From Chaetoceros tenuissimus (lineage: Eukaryota; Bacillariophyta; Thalassiosirophyceae; Chaetocerotales; Chaetocerotaceae), in assembly GCA_021927905.1 (NCBI GenBank), contig BLLK01000077.1:62001-126000 (forward strand): a stretch of DNA of 64,000 bases, read 5' to 3'. The notes beneath the pieces are model-generated. The model saw only the letters and a program-made list of their open reading frames with translations, did not search any database and was not told the origin of the DNA. The position numbers and the translations under genes are program-made. Shown here one piece after another: positions 50,491 to 61,041 of this stretch. Within the stretch, counting starts at the first letter, position 1. Every line of letters starts with the position of its first letter.

Positions 50491-52782
50491 TCAGCACTCG
50501 TAGGGACTTGCTCCTCCTTGATTACTATTCTTGTGAAATGTATCATAAAAGTCAGAATCTTGTCGAAGTTGAATTCCAGCGGAACCTATTGGCCTATTGG
50601 TATTAGCGCCGTACTTGGCATCATGATTCGCATTCACTTTCTCGACATTGGCCTTGATTTCAGCCATGGCAGCTTGTGCCTTCTTCTTGCTATCACTCCA
50701 AAACATGGCTGCCTTTTGTTTGAAAATGCTTACCTCCGCATTCACATCGCGTTTCATTCTTCCTCCTCTTCCTCTGCCAAATCTACCTTGCTTTTGATTA
50801 CTGGTGGGGGTCTTCATTTTATCCAATAAAGATAGTTTCTTTCGAGTTGAAAATTCACTTGCGCCATTTCTTGCTTCTTCTTCCGCCAATGCTATACTCT
50901 TGAGGATCTGAGATTCACTTAATTGATTTGGAGTCTTGGGTGCAGATGGAGAAGAGAATGGAGTTGAATTGTTACTGTTACTGGAGGCAGATGTGGGAGA
51001 TATTGCAGAACTCAATTCTTCAAAGATTCCATTGTCATCTGCATCATCTTGAATCACTTCCTTGGTTCGAGTCAATGCTTCCAATGCACGGGCTCTTGCA
51101 GCTGCAATCTCTTCGTGATTCATTTCATCTTCTGAGTCATCGGAAGAAGCATACGATGAATCATCATCATAATCATCTTCTTCTTCTTCGTCTTGATGAT
51201 CGTCATGATGATTGCTTCGAGAATTATTTCCATCATGACTCTCATCATCGTCATCATCATCATAGCTCAAATCGGCATCGGTATTAATTTTCAAATCATT
51301 ATTCTTGTCTTTGATTCCATCCACATCTTTGGAATCACTCTTTACAATTTCATTATCTTCTGCAATTCCCAATGCTTTTGCTTCATCTGCGGTTGGAGTA
51401 GCACCAGTTGCAAGTCTTACTTTGGAATAATTCAATAATGCCCAAAGTTCATCGGTTTCACGTTGTTTTTGTTCTCTATGTAGACTACGATTTGTTTGTT
51501 GTAGTTCTTGTTTTGGTTCTTCTGACGTTTCAATGGATTGTGGTGGAGGCGATGAGGTTTCTGTAGATGGAGATGAGTTTTCTAGTTTGGTACTTTCGTT
51601 CTGTGCTTCTTCTTTGTCCTCCTTTTCCTCTAAGCCTGGACCTTCCTCCTCGTCCTCGTTCTCCTCGTCTCTATCATCATTATCATCGTCGTTCTTCTCC
51701 TCCTCTTCCTCATCTTCTTCTTCCTCAACATCAAGTTTTCGATCTTTGACTCTTCCTTTGGAGTATGCCAGTAAAGCATATAAATCATCTGTTTCAGCTG
51801 CATCATCGTTCTCTTGATCTTTTCCATCGTCACTACTATCATCTTCATCCTCTTCACTATTGTATTCCTCCGCCGAATCAAAATCTTCATCATCATCAGA
51901 AATAGAATCAAGGTCATCCTTTAAATTTTCGGCAGCAACAGTTGCAAGTCTTGCCTGTAATGCTTTGACTTTATCCGTAACAAGTTCATTACTGATGTGA
52001 GTATCATCAGTTTCAGCCTCTGTATCTTTTGCAGATTGTAGATTCTTGACTTTATCCGTGACAAGTTCATTACTAATGTGAGTATCCTCTTCTTCCTCAT
52101 TATCATTTTTATTCTTGTCAAATGCCGATTCTAACCAACGCACTTTATCATTTGTCAATTCATGACTGATGGGAGTATCCTCTACTTCTTCTTGAGGTTG
52201 ATCTCCACTATCTTTTTGCAGCTTTTTGATTTTATCCGTGACAAGTTCATTACTCATGAATGTTTCTTCTTCTTCCTCTTTTTGTTTCTTATCAAAAGCA
52301 CCCTGTAGCCATTTCAATTTATCTTTCGTCAATTCTTGAGTCATTTGCGGTCCCTCCTCTTCTTCCTCCTCATCTTGTTTATGACTCAACGATTGAACCC
52401 ATTTGACTCGATCCGTAGTAAGTTCATTCGATACTACCACATCTTCCTTGTCTTCAAGTTTCTTTTCAAAAGCATGTTGTAACCACTGTTGTTTATCTTT
52501 GGTAGATTCTTTGGTGATATGTTCAGGTTCCTTTTTTTCTTCCTTTTTATTTTGAAGAGATTGAACCCATTTGACTCTATCGGTTGTGAGTTCATTGGAG
52601 ACAATTACATCTTGTTCTTGTTGTTGTGTATTTGATTTTTGGAATGCTTGTTGTTCGAGCCATGTTGCTCTTTCTTTTGCAGATGTGAATGATGGTTCTT
52701 CTACGGATGATGAAGTCATAAGAGTAGGAGTAGTAGGAGTATCAGGGTCGTGTTGTTGTTCCTCTTCTTGAGAAGGTGTCAT
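50491..52782 (-). CDS. Acidic protein with nine ELT-DKVKWLQ-type repeats
   Basis: 763 aa, single exon, ATG at 52782. The N-terminal 270 residues hold about nine units of roughly 28 residues in two alternating flavours: type A, SNELTTDRVKWVQSL, and type B, TQELTKDKLKWLQGAFDKK, separated by Glu-rich linkers. A second motif occurs twice further on (ETDDLYALLAYSKGRVKDRK and ETDELWALLNYSKVRLATG). The middle is very acidic. The C-terminus has an Arg/Gly patch (GRFGRGRGGRMKRD) and a helical end (FWSDSKKKAQAAMAEIKANV). I know no family with this repeat. Possibly nuclear and RNA- or chromatin-associated, by composition only. Confidence 0.75.
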   Translation of the reverse strand: MTPSQEEEQQHDPDTPTTPTLMTSSSVEEPSFTSAKERATWLEQQAFQKSNTQQQEQDVIVSNELTTDRVKWVQSLQNKKEEKKEPEHITKESTKDKQQWLQHAFEKKLEDKEDVVVSNELTTDRVKWVQSLSHKQDEEEEEEGPQMTQELTKDKLKWLQGAFDKKQKEEEEETFMSNELVTDKIKKLQKDSGDQPQEEVEDTPISHELTNDKVRWLESAFDKNKNDNEEEEDTHISNELVTDKVKNLQSAKDTEAETDDTHISNELVTDKVKALQARLATVAAENLKDDLDSISDDDEDFDSAEEYNSEEDEDDSSDDGKDQENDDAAETDDLYALLAYSKGRVKDRKLDVEEEEDEEEEEKNDDDNDDRDEENEDEEEGPGLEEKEDKEEAQNESTKLENSSPSTETSSPPPQSIETSEEPKQELQQTNRSLHREQKQRETDELWALLNYSKVRLATGATPTADEAKALGIAEDNEIVKSDSKDVDGIKDKNNDLKINTDADLSYDDDDDDESHDGNNSRSNHHDDHQDEEEEDDYDDDSSYASSDDSEDEMNHEEIAAARARALEALTRTKEVIQDDADDNGIFEELSSAISPTSASSNSNNSTPFSSPSAPKTPNQLSESQILKSIALAEEEARNGASEFSTRKKLSLLDKMKTPTSNQKQGRFGRGRGGRMKRDVNAEVSIFKQKAAMFWSDSKKKAQAAMAEIKANVEKVNANHDAKYGANTNRPIGSAGIQLRQDSDFYDTFHKNSNQGGASPYEC

Positions 52783-53216
52783 CTTTGTTAGTATATGGAA
52801 ATAGTTATTGATAGAGTTTCTTTGACAAAGCTGTGATGGAATCTATGCAATCAGTACTAGAGAATATAAATAAAAGACTGTCTGATTTCAATTTCTTTGA
52901 GAGAAGGCATTCATTGCATTTCTATTTTCATTGCATCATCATCATTCCTCTGTTTTCATTCATTCGTCGACACATGTCTCGCGCCCACTTCTTATGTTTG
53001 TTCTCACAAGAGGAAGGATAGCCAGTTAAAGATTGATAATTTATGTGGCTACAAAGTATGTGTTGAGTTGACGATGATACAGCCACACAGTCTCTTCACC
53101 TAATGCAAGCAATAAGTAGTTCTTGTTCATAGTATCTCTTTACTATCGATACACCCTATTATCTCTTACTACTACTACTACTACCCTCTCTATCATCTCT
53201 ACACTACCAATTAAAG
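52783..53216. promoter_or_regulatory. Divergent promoter region with ACT repeats
   Basis: Between the repeat-protein start and the SERRATE start. A run of about five ACT triplets at 53168-53183 is followed by CT-rich sequence immediately before the rightward start. No gene seen. Confidence 0.4.
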
Positions 53217-55934
53217 ATGCCAGTGGATGAATTTGGAAGAGAGATTCCGGGTCTGTCCTCCTCTTCACGATTTTCATACGATGACTACGACGATCCAGAA
53301 AGAGACTCCTCTTCTCATCATCAAAAGAGTATCACTTCTTCTTCGTATGCCGATCTTGCCAAACGACGAAGCAGATCTCCTTCTCCTATAAGATCAAAAA
53401 GTAGATCCCGATCGAGATCTCCTGATAGAGGACGATCTTCTTCTTCTTATAGAAGACATCATAAACGAAGACATTCCGATGATTACGATGACAGGAGATC
53501 ATGTCATACTAATAACAGGGGAAGAAAGTATTCTCGGAAAGGAAGAAGAAAGTTGCACTCAAGTTTAATGTACATGGAAGAACCTTTGATGTGTCAATTT
53601 CTATTTGCAAAGGAAAAACAAAAGGAAGCCGATCAACTATTTTATGAAAAGATTGATCAAGACCAGGAGAAGAAGGATGATGATCAGGATGACACTAGTA
53701 ATGTACCCGAAGTAGAATCTAACATTCAGATGGATCCAAGTACTGGACTGCCAACCGATAACTCCAACATGCAGTCTACCGAACAACAACAAAAGCAGCC
53801 GCCAATCATTCCTGACTCAGAAATGAAACAACTCTATCAAGAATACAACCAACAATCTTGTCTTAAATACATTCACAACTTTTTCAATAAACACTTGGAT
53901 GATTCATGGTTTAGAACTCGATACTCTCCTCTACAATATAAACTCAAAATTCAAAAATCAAGATCAAGAGCTAAGAATGAAGCCATGGCGATTTTACAAG
54001 AAAGTATTCAATCCCCACAAGAATTTGTCAAACAGTCTCGATTGGGAGGTGGAGTGAAACCATCTGGTCAAACAGAGTATGCACACAAGAGACGAAAGTA
54101 TTCCTCTTCGATTGATAATGCACCGCATTTGGATCTATTCGAGAGTTTGAATCTGCCCAAATCGCATTTATTCAGTTTTTTACAGAATAACACCGCTCTT
54201 CCACTCATGGATATTCCATCGCATGTCACAGATGAACAGTTACTGTCGGCTTTGAAACATCATTCCAATGGGGATAGTTCCTTGTTTCCTATTGATATTG
54301 TGTCGAGTGAAGTTGTCACGGGAGTTTGTGATGCAGTTACTAAATCTTTGAAAGAGGGTGATGAGGACGAAGATATGAATGATAATGCCGAAGACAAACC
54401 ATCCAATCCGAAACTCGTCATTCCGAAATATGCACAAAATTATCAACGTAATGCATGGGCCATCTTCAATACGGAACAAGCCAAGGAAAAAGTACTGGAT
54501 CATATCATTGGTGCATACATGGATAGTGATCGAGGAAGACATGTTCGAGATTCGAGATCTGTGCCAAAAGATATTGAAATGGATGTCGATTGTTCTGATC
54601 CGTACATGAGATATGATATTGATGCAGATGGGAAAGGAGGTAAACCTGCCAATGCGGATACTGTCATGGAAGGTGAAAATCAAGTCACTCCGGAAGGGGA
54701 AGCCTCGGCGATTCCTATTCGACGTGTGCCAATCTTTGTTTCCACTACTTCGCCATTGAAATCGCAATCGACCACTGTTTTGAGTGCTGCTGTTTCCAGT
54801 AATACCATGATTGATGGAGATAAAGCTTCTGCATTGGAAATTGCCAAGAGAATGGATGGAATCAAGGATATTCCACATGAAGCTAGACTTGAAACCATTC
54901 TTGGAAAATTATTTCCAAAGACTGAGGAGAATGAGAATATCAACGAAGATGTATTGGATGTTGCCATTGCCTATCTCCGTCGTGTTCATCTCTTTTCTTT
55001 TTACAATGGAGGTGTTTCTTCGGATAATGTAGCACATGCCTTGACTTCAGGTCATTCATTGAGTGTCATTCATCAACGTCTCAAGGATGCAGATGAGATT
55101 CTGCAAAAGGCCAAGGAAGAGAATGCAGACATGTATGATGATGTTACTGGTACTGATGATAATGTCAAGAAGGAAGAGGAAAAAGGAATGGATGCACCTG
55201 CTAGTGCTTCGTCAGAACCGAAAGATATGCTGGTCATTCTACATGATGAGACGATTCAAAACGTCATCAAGTCTCTTCCAAGCAACAGTGGTCCCAGCCC
55301 ATTCGTCATTAATGAGTCTATTGATGCACTTGCATCTGAAATCCAATCCGCAGCAGAAAAGACTAAAAAGGAATGGATTGAAAATCATTCCATTGACGAT
55401 AATGGTAGAGCGAGATGTTCCTTCCACTTTTGTCAAAAGCTCTTCAAGGATGATGTCTTTTTGACCAAGCATTTACTCAAGAAGCATGGTGAGTATTTGA
55501 AAGCGGAACAAGCAAAGTGTCATGATGAGTACATGATGAAATGGTGGGATGATGAAGTTTGTCGTCCTGTTCCAAAGATTCTTGTCGATTGTCACAAGTA
55601 CGGTACAATTCCGAAGCCAGTGATTGGAAGTTCTACACCAATGATTGAAGATCCCGAACCAGGACTATGGCAAGAAGAACAAGATCGTAATGCGAGAGAG
55701 GAGGAGGAAGAGAAAATGTACTTGGAGCAGAGAGCTGCAATGGAAGCAAATCAAAGCGGAATGAAGAGAGGAAGAGGAGATAGTAATGCCGATGGCGGTA
55801 ATTTCGGAAATAGTAATTTCGTCGACGTGGATGATATGAAGGAAGAAAAGGTTGAATTGTCTTTTACAGAAGTAGAGAATGTGCAACCAGTCAAGAAGAA
55901 GAAGAAAAAGAAAAAGAAGAGGAAGCTATTGTAA
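53217..55934 (+). CDS. SERRATE/ARS2 RNA effector protein
   Basis: 905 aa, ATG at 53217. Arg/Ser-rich N-terminus (residues 45-90), then the SERRATE/ARS2 N-terminal domain (LMYMEEPLMCQFLFAKEKQK; YNQQSCLKYIHNFFNKHLDD; WFRTRYSPLQYKLKI). The central part includes DVAIAYLRRVHLFSFYNGG. The conserved zinc finger starts at Cys734 (CSFHFCQKLFKDDVFLTKH) and leads into KHDEYM-like ARS2 sequence, then a Glu-rich helix and a poly-Lys end. ARS2 links the nuclear cap-binding complex to RNA fate: miRNA processing, 3'-end formation and exosome targeting. The expected domains are all present; Asp/Glu-rich inserts are specific to this copy. Confidence 0.88.
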   Translation: MPVDEFGREIPGLSSSSRFSYDDYDDPERDSSSHHQKSITSSSYADLAKRRSRSPSPIRSKSRSRSRSPDRGRSSSSYRRHHKRRHSDDYDDRRSCHTNNRGRKYSRKGRRKLHSSLMYMEEPLMCQFLFAKEKQKEADQLFYEKIDQDQEKKDDDQDDTSNVPEVESNIQMDPSTGLPTDNSNMQSTEQQQKQPPIIPDSEMKQLYQEYNQQSCLKYIHNFFNKHLDDSWFRTRYSPLQYKLKIQKSRSRAKNEAMAILQESIQSPQEFVKQSRLGGGVKPSGQTEYAHKRRKYSSSIDNAPHLDLFESLNLPKSHLFSFLQNNTALPLMDIPSHVTDEQLLSALKHHSNGDSSLFPIDIVSSEVVTGVCDAVTKSLKEGDEDEDMNDNAEDKPSNPKLVIPKYAQNYQRNAWAIFNTEQAKEKVLDHIIGAYMDSDRGRHVRDSRSVPKDIEMDVDCSDPYMRYDIDADGKGGKPANADTVMEGENQVTPEGEASAIPIRRVPIFVSTTSPLKSQSTTVLSAAVSSNTMIDGDKASALEIAKRMDGIKDIPHEARLETILGKLFPKTEENENINEDVLDVAIAYLRRVHLFSFYNGGVSSDNVAHALTSGHSLSVIHQRLKDADEILQKAKEENADMYDDVTGTDDNVKKEEEKGMDAPASASSEPKDMLVILHDETIQNVIKSLPSNSGPSPFVINESIDALASEIQSAAEKTKKEWIENHSIDDNGRARCSFHFCQKLFKDDVFLTKHLLKKHGEYLKAEQAKCHDEYMMKWWDDEVCRPVPKILVDCHKYGTIPKPVIGSSTPMIEDPEPGLWQEEQDRNAREEEEEKMYLEQRAAMEANQSGMKRGRGDSNADGGNFGNSNFVDVDDMKEEKVELSFTEVENVQPVKKKKKKKKKRKLL

Positions 55935-56562
55935 TGGAGATTGAGAAAATATGTATTTATTTATGCGATTTTACAATACAAGATAATGTACGGCGGATGT
56001 GATACTCTATTTAGAGTATTGCACTGTACAATCGAGGGATAATAATTTAAAATATTCAAGTTAAAGCTATGTTGACTGATTTTTGTGTTGTAGTAAAGAT
56101 TCTTCGTTTTTCCTTTTCGTGGGTTTTGGCTTTCCGCCTCGTCGTTCGTCTTTTAATCTCAAACCAGTTCTTCTTCATCTGTAGTTTCTCCACTACTACA
56201 ATAAACTTCATTTTAAAATACTACCATAGAATAATTTTAACAGGATAGGTACTTCAAATACAGCCGCACATGGTAAACTACTATCACCAGCGAAAAGTGA
56301 TAGAAATCAAGTCGTTTGAAAATAATTACATCATTAACTAGTCTTACATAAACTAAAGAAACCATTATTCCTCTAGCTAGACTTTGATGAACAAAGAATC
56401 CCGCTATAAAATCGATTGCCTTTACAAACTGCGATAAATAGAAAATAAACTCATTTCTATTGCAGCTAGACTCGGAACATGACTCGCAAATAGTAAAGCG
56501 AACCACTAGTTCCATCAATTTCACTTCTTCCCAAGACGATATGTCTTATCTTCATTCATTAT
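55935..56562. other. Convergent 3' intergenic region
   Basis: About 630 nt between the 3' ends of SERRATE and histone H2A. AT-rich, with no replication-dependent histone stem-loop that I can recognise and no coding signal. Confidence 0.35.
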
Positions 56563-57215
56563 TTAATAATCCTGAGACATCTTCTTGGATCCTCCAGCCT
56601 TCTTTGGAAGAAGAACAGCGTGAATATTAGGAAGAACTCCTCCAGCAGCAATGGTTACATTTCCAAGAAGCTTGTTCAACTCTTCATCGTTCTTGACAGC
56701 GAGAGTGATGTGTCTTGGGACAATACGGCTCTTCTTGTTATCACGAGCAGCGTTTCCTGCAAGTTCCAAGATTTCAGCACAAAGGTACTCAAGTACAGCA
56801 GCGAGGTATACTGGTGCTCCTCCTCCGATACGAGTTCCGTACTTTCCTTGCTTGAGGTAACGGCCTACACGTCCAACTGGGAATTGAAGTCCTGCCTTTG
56901 CAGACTTGGTGACGGACTTCTTCTCTCCGCGTCCTCCCTTTCCTTTTCCTTTTCCAGCTGTTAGATGAAGATTAAGAGTAAAGAGAGAGATAAATTGAGA
57001 TGACGATAGAAATGAATTGAAGCGACGAAAGAAGTAATTGAATTGAAAATACCGAAAGTAGATCATGATGTGTCGAGAGTCGTCAAAATATAAAAGATGT
57101 GTTTCTAGACGACTTTTTCGATGACCCTGAGCTCAGTTTTCGCTCTCCGTAGCCTAAAGGGGCTTCTTATGTTCTGCAAAGCGTACATAAAGAGTTAAGT
57201 TGACTTACCTGCCAT
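56563..57215 (-). CDS. Histone H2A.X-type
   Basis: Exon 1 is only seven coding nt (57215-57209, ATGGCAG); exon 2 is 56957-56563; the 250-nt intron runs GTAAGT...TAACAG. The product is 133 aa: [16 protein letters not shown], then the full histone fold ([40 protein letters not shown]), the acidic patch residues and the docking tail ([15 protein letters not shown]). It ends SQDY, the SQ-acidic-aromatic motif that defines H2A.X and is phosphorylated by ATM/ATR at DNA breaks. H2A.X may serve as the main H2A in this organism. Confidence 0.93.
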
Positions 57216-57349
57216 TTTGATTATTTTTTCGTTTTGAATGAATTATGTGAAAGTGAACTAGATGTGTTCTGCTCAAAAGCGCGGTTGGCCGCCAAAATAT
57301 TTTCAGAAGGTAAATGGCCTGTTTCGATATGAGCTCGTGAGGGGTGAAT

Positions 57350-57560
57350 AATTTCAGAAAGAGTAAGAGGTGGGAAGGAAAGAAGGTGAAACGTTGTCGA
57401 ATAAAAGAGTAACAGAAGAGAAAGAAAGAAGCAAGAAGGTGAAACATTGTTGAATAAAAGAGCAACAGAAGAGAAAGAAAGAAGCGGGGGAATAAAAGTA
57501 AATGTGAAAGGGATGAGAAGAAAAGAGAAAAGTAAATATATTTGGTTAGCATTGGAATTC
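57350..57560 (+). repeat. Purine-rich dispersed repeat, copy 1
   Basis: AG-rich DNA starting GGGGTGAATAATTTCAGAAAG. It contains a 53-nt tandem duplication (57382-57434 and 57435-57487, GAAGGTGAAACRTTGT...), then GTAAATGTGAAAGGGATG and AAATATATTT. Further copies lie near 59700, 60485 and 63500, all in the same orientation. Confidence 0.75.
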
Positions 57561-57573
57561 TCCTATTTCTAGC

Positions 57574-58077
57574 ATGATATTTACAAAGTTTCATGTTGTG
57601 GACAATACTATCTACTACAACAGCTGTAGTGAAGCGGTTAGGAGTGATGCTAGTTCAGTCATCTACACTGAAATTATGGAGGAATCTACTAGAAGAACAA
57701 AAGAGCATCGGCATATTGAATCAACTTCATCCCCTTCAATTGCAACAAATTTCAAAATGATTTTTGGATATTGTGTTGTAAAATTTTCACTGTTTGAGTA
57801 ACTGCATAGAGAGACTAGAATATATTCTGTTGAGAATATAGTGCTTTGTTTTGGAAAGAATGAGTGTTGCAAAGGTATTTTGGAACTCACTATCATGAGC
57901 AATACTACCTTTGATGTGAAAATGCAGGCTCCTAGTAACACTGAAGTCTCTATCAAGATTTCACCTGCATTGATGATTGTCTTTCAGGATAGCTGTGTTC
58001 ATGCTGGCTCAGCCTTGGAAAAGGAGAACTTTCACTTCTATTTCTTGGGGACACCAAAAGATGAGAAAGAACTTTGA
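57574..58077 (+). pseudogene. Broken coding remnant, part of a long direct repeat
   Basis: Two open pieces in succession. The first (57574-57801) encodes MIFTKFHVVDNTIYYNS... and ends VVKFSLFE. The second (57841-58077) has no ATG at its head and contains VFQDSCVHAGSALEKENFHF, whose HAG-x(9)-FHF spacing weakly recalls the end of a phytanoyl-CoA-type dioxygenase fold. The 57.55-57.58 and 57.72-57.88 kb parts recur near 63.71-63.92 kb. Function uncertain; probably not an intact gene. Confidence 0.35.
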
Positions 58078-58111
58078 AGTGATGTAATTCATTTTTCCAA
58101 CAAAAACAAGG

Positions 58112-58355
58112 AAGATGATAAAATTCACTTACCTTGCCTCTACTGTTGTGGTCAATTCACTTACCTTGCCTCTACTGTTGTGACCATATCACGAATGCAA
58201 AGAAGACTTCAGTGGACCCAAGAAGAGGCCTGATTGAGCATTATAGAAAATGTGTGTCAAAGCTGATGATTGTGAAAGGAATGAAGAAAAGGAAAGCCAC
58301 CAAAACTGCTAAGGAAAGAAAATCCATTATTATGAATAGTAACATTATTATTTGA
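58112..58355 (+). pseudogene. Zinc-finger fragment broken by a 32-nt tandem duplication
   Basis: Copies of ATTCACTTACCTTGCCTCTA... begin at 58123 and 58155. The second continues as HLPCLYCCDHITNAKK, then RRGLIEHYRKC, a C-x2-C...H-x3-C finger. The first copy runs out of frame into the second, since 32 is not a multiple of three. A Lys/Arg-rich stretch follows. No gene model joins these pieces. Confidence 0.35.
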
Positions 58356-58585
58356 ACCATTACAATTGATGGTATTAGAACCATTTCTTGTATGGTCTCT
58401 CTTAACTCTTTCCTTCCAATTCTTCTTGGATTTCTTTGCTTTTGTTTTAGGTTTCGGCATCTGCTGCAACTAGTGCATATACTGCTGCCTCTCCTTCTGT
58501 CTTTCCTTCTTTGCCTTCCTTTTGGAAGCTATGATCGGGTGAGATTTTTGTGATGAGGCATTTCACTTGAATATTCAGGAAATTT

Positions 58586-59136
58586 GTGTTTTTTGCAATT
58601 CAAAATACAAAAAGAGAAATAACTGCAAATACTTCTCCTAAATCTTCTAAAAGCACTGCTGCTACTATGGCAGCAAATACTGCTGTGATTTTTGCTCATG
58701 GTAATGCTACTGCTAAGAACAAGAGAGTGATACATGCTTTGAGTGAAGATTCTCTAAATATAGTCAAAGAGTTCTTGATAAAAGACAAGACAAGTCAAAA
58801 GATACTGAAAAGACTTCATAAAACAGTAATGGATCTGAAAATTGATGATACTTCCAGTCTTGTTGCAATGATGATTATCAATTTTCTCAACTGGTGGGAA
58901 TACCATCACTAAAAAATATTCAAGAAATCATGTTCTTTGGATGGATAGTATTGCTAGATGTAGACTCATGGATACAAGACAATAGTGAACTAAAAGTGAA
59001 TGTAAGGAAAGCTGCATTTACAAAGTGGGCCATCTCAAAATGCAAAGAGTATGATTTCTTTGTTTGCACAAAGATACAGCCATTGCTCTCTGATATGAGA
59101 TTCCAAATACATTTCATATGGTGGTGTACAGGTTGA
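58586..59136 (+). pseudogene. Frameshifted coding remnant
   Basis: One frame (58586-58912) encodes a Ser/Thr/Ala-rich start and a helical part (HALSEDSLNIVKEFLIKDKT, ILKRLHKTVMDLKIDD). A second frame (58894-59136) continues with SWIQDNSELKVNVRKAAFTK and DFFVCTKIQPLLSDMRFQIH. They overlap by a few codons in different frames, implying a frameshift near 58900. No family is recognised. Confidence 0.35.
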
Positions 59137-59699
59137 TTGGAAGTAAATTGGAACGCCATCTCTGTATTTTTACTCTAGTTCCAGCAGGATATGAAGAAGC
59201 TACACCCTCAATATGCTGGATAAATGTTAATAACAATTACTCACTCCTCAAATCCAAAAGCACAAAAACAAACTGACCATTGTAATTACCTGATAAGTTT
59301 GAATCATGATTGTCCTTGATCAATATAATGTTTTACTGGACATGATCAAGAGGATTATCTACTAAAGGTTTTCTGGGCTACTGTGAGAGTTTCCTCCAAT
59401 TGTTGATTTCTGAAGCAATCACTACACAATTTTGTTTCAACATCATCATAACATTTTTGTCTTCTGAAACAGCAGAGATGATATTTGAAATGTTTCAATG
59501 GTAATACCAAACCAAAGAAGATATCCTCCACTCAAAAAGAATGTAAGGTTGTGAGAAAGTTTTTAAAGTTTTTAGGATTGCTGTAAAAATCTTGATCAAA
59601 TCTTCCAAGAACAGGATGTAGATCAGTATTTAGAGGGGAAAGATCTTGTTACCATCAAAAAGGGATTTGTACCTTTATTTGTCTTTCAATCCAATGGGA
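59137..59699. other. Spacer inside the decayed region
   Basis: About 560 nt with only short frames and no motif I can name. Confidence 0.3.
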
Positions 59700-59850
59700 T
59701 CGTGGGGGGTGGATTATTTCAGAAAGAGTAAAAGATGGGAAGGAAGAGGAGAGAAATAAAAGTGCAACAGAAGAGAAAGAAAGAAGAATGGTTACAAAAG
59801 AAAATGTAAAAGAGATAGGAAGAAAAGAGGAAACTATATATTTTTACATG
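59700..59850 (+). repeat. Purine-rich dispersed repeat, copy 2
   Basis: GGGGTGGATTATTTCAGAAAG, GTAAAAGATGGGAAGGAAG and AACAGAAGAGAAAGAAAGAAG align with copy 1 at 57350; the tail GAAAATGTAAAAGAGATAGG is more diverged. Confidence 0.7.
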
Positions 59851-60229
59851 AGAAAACAAATATCCTCCCTACAATAACTTCTTTGGAAATTCTTGGAAAA
59901 CACCAATTCAATCTCAGATCTTCATCCACCCACTCAGCTTTCATTGGTTTACCTTTCAACAATCGAAAATACAAATCCATTCCTTTATCTTTTCTTTTGA
60001 CATAAACAAGATTAAACAAAGGATCATATTGAGATTGGCATCTTTTCATATTCCAAATTTTGATGGAACATTTGAAGAGAACATGCATGCCACCTACTAA
60101 AACAAAGACAAAAATGGTAACAGTGAGAGTGAAAAAGTAGATCACTTGATAATCTGCAAGGACTATCAGAGTGCCAATCATCATGGCTTTATTGAGATGA
60201 TGGGTTGACGCTAAAGAGTGTTTTCTCAC
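59834..60229 (-). pseudogene. Coding remnant, minus strand
   Basis: Open frame of 131 codons beginning with GTG. The latter half reads like protein (WNMKRCQSQYDPLFNLVYVK, DLYFRLLKGKPMKAEWVDED). The hydrophobic stretch near 60105-60155 looks instead like an intron (GTGATCTACTTTTTC...TTGTTTTAG). It may be one exon of the decayed minus-strand gene reaching 62.5 kb. Family unknown. Confidence 0.3.
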
Positions 60230-60484
60230 ATTCCTTCAAGAATTAAAATTGTAATCATCCAAGTGACAATGCAGAGCTTGTGTATCGTATAGATGCAGAA
60301 AGAAGTCATACTCTCAGCTATTTAATTGACTAGCTACAATAATAAAAAGTAGGGGATAAAGAAGTAACAAGGGAATACTCATTCACACAGTTTTTTAGAT
60401 TTACATTGTAGTACAATGATTATATTTTATCAATTTTTTCATTATTTTACAGTATTTGCACCAGGACAGCAATATACAATTAAC

Positions 60485-60560
60485 AGATGAGAAAGAAAGA
60501 AGGATGAAAACAAAAAATGTGAAAGGGATGGGAAGAGAAGGGTTAACTATGTATATTTTC
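60485..60560 (+). repeat. Purine-rich dispersed repeat, partial copy 3
   Basis: GATGAGAAAGAAAGAAGG, then AATGTGAAAGGGATGGGAAG and a short AT stretch: only the 3' part of the repeat is present. Confidence 0.6.
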
Positions 60561-60564
60561 CAAA

Positions 60565-60841
60565 AAAGTACAAATCATTAGCAAAGCAAAAGGATGATCT
60601 TAAGAGAGAGAAAGAAGTGATCTATGGATTGTTTATTCAAGTACAGATGAAGTTTAATACTTTGCAGAGCAAATACCAGCATGACAGGACCTCAAAGCTT
60701 GCTGGAATTAAAAACTTAGAGAGTATGAAGCAAGAACAGGCAAAGCTTTACCACACTTTCCAATCTAACAGTGCTAAGGTGGTGTATCTCTACAATCCTA
60801 TTCCTCCTCTTTCTTGTGGCTTGCCTCCAATTTTTATATGA
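60565..60841 (+). pseudogene. Coiled-coil coding fragment
   Basis: An open stretch with no ATG at its head encodes KKYKSLAKQKDDLKREKEV, then NTLQSKYQHDRTSKLAGIKN, a basic coiled coil, and ends in a proline-rich tail (NPIPPLSCGLPPIFI). It may be an exon or a relic. No family recognised. Confidence 0.25.
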
Positions 60842-61041
60842 TGTTTCCCTCCATCAAGAGGAAAAGAGAAGCAAACTCTGTTTTCCAAGCTTTGTTCCCC
60901 TTGAGCAAAGTAGTCTAGATGTAGACCAACTGCATGCATTACCAAAATAAAATGCACAAAGTGCTCAGCATAAAAACTATAAAAAGCCTTTTTTGTTCCT
61001 CCTGCAACAAGTCTTTTTTTTGTTTTCTTTTTAATCTTCTA

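Noticed and set aside
54240-54878. 212-codon minus-strand frame opposite SERRATE
   Set aside because: No domain; the plus strand encodes conserved SERRATE sequence here.
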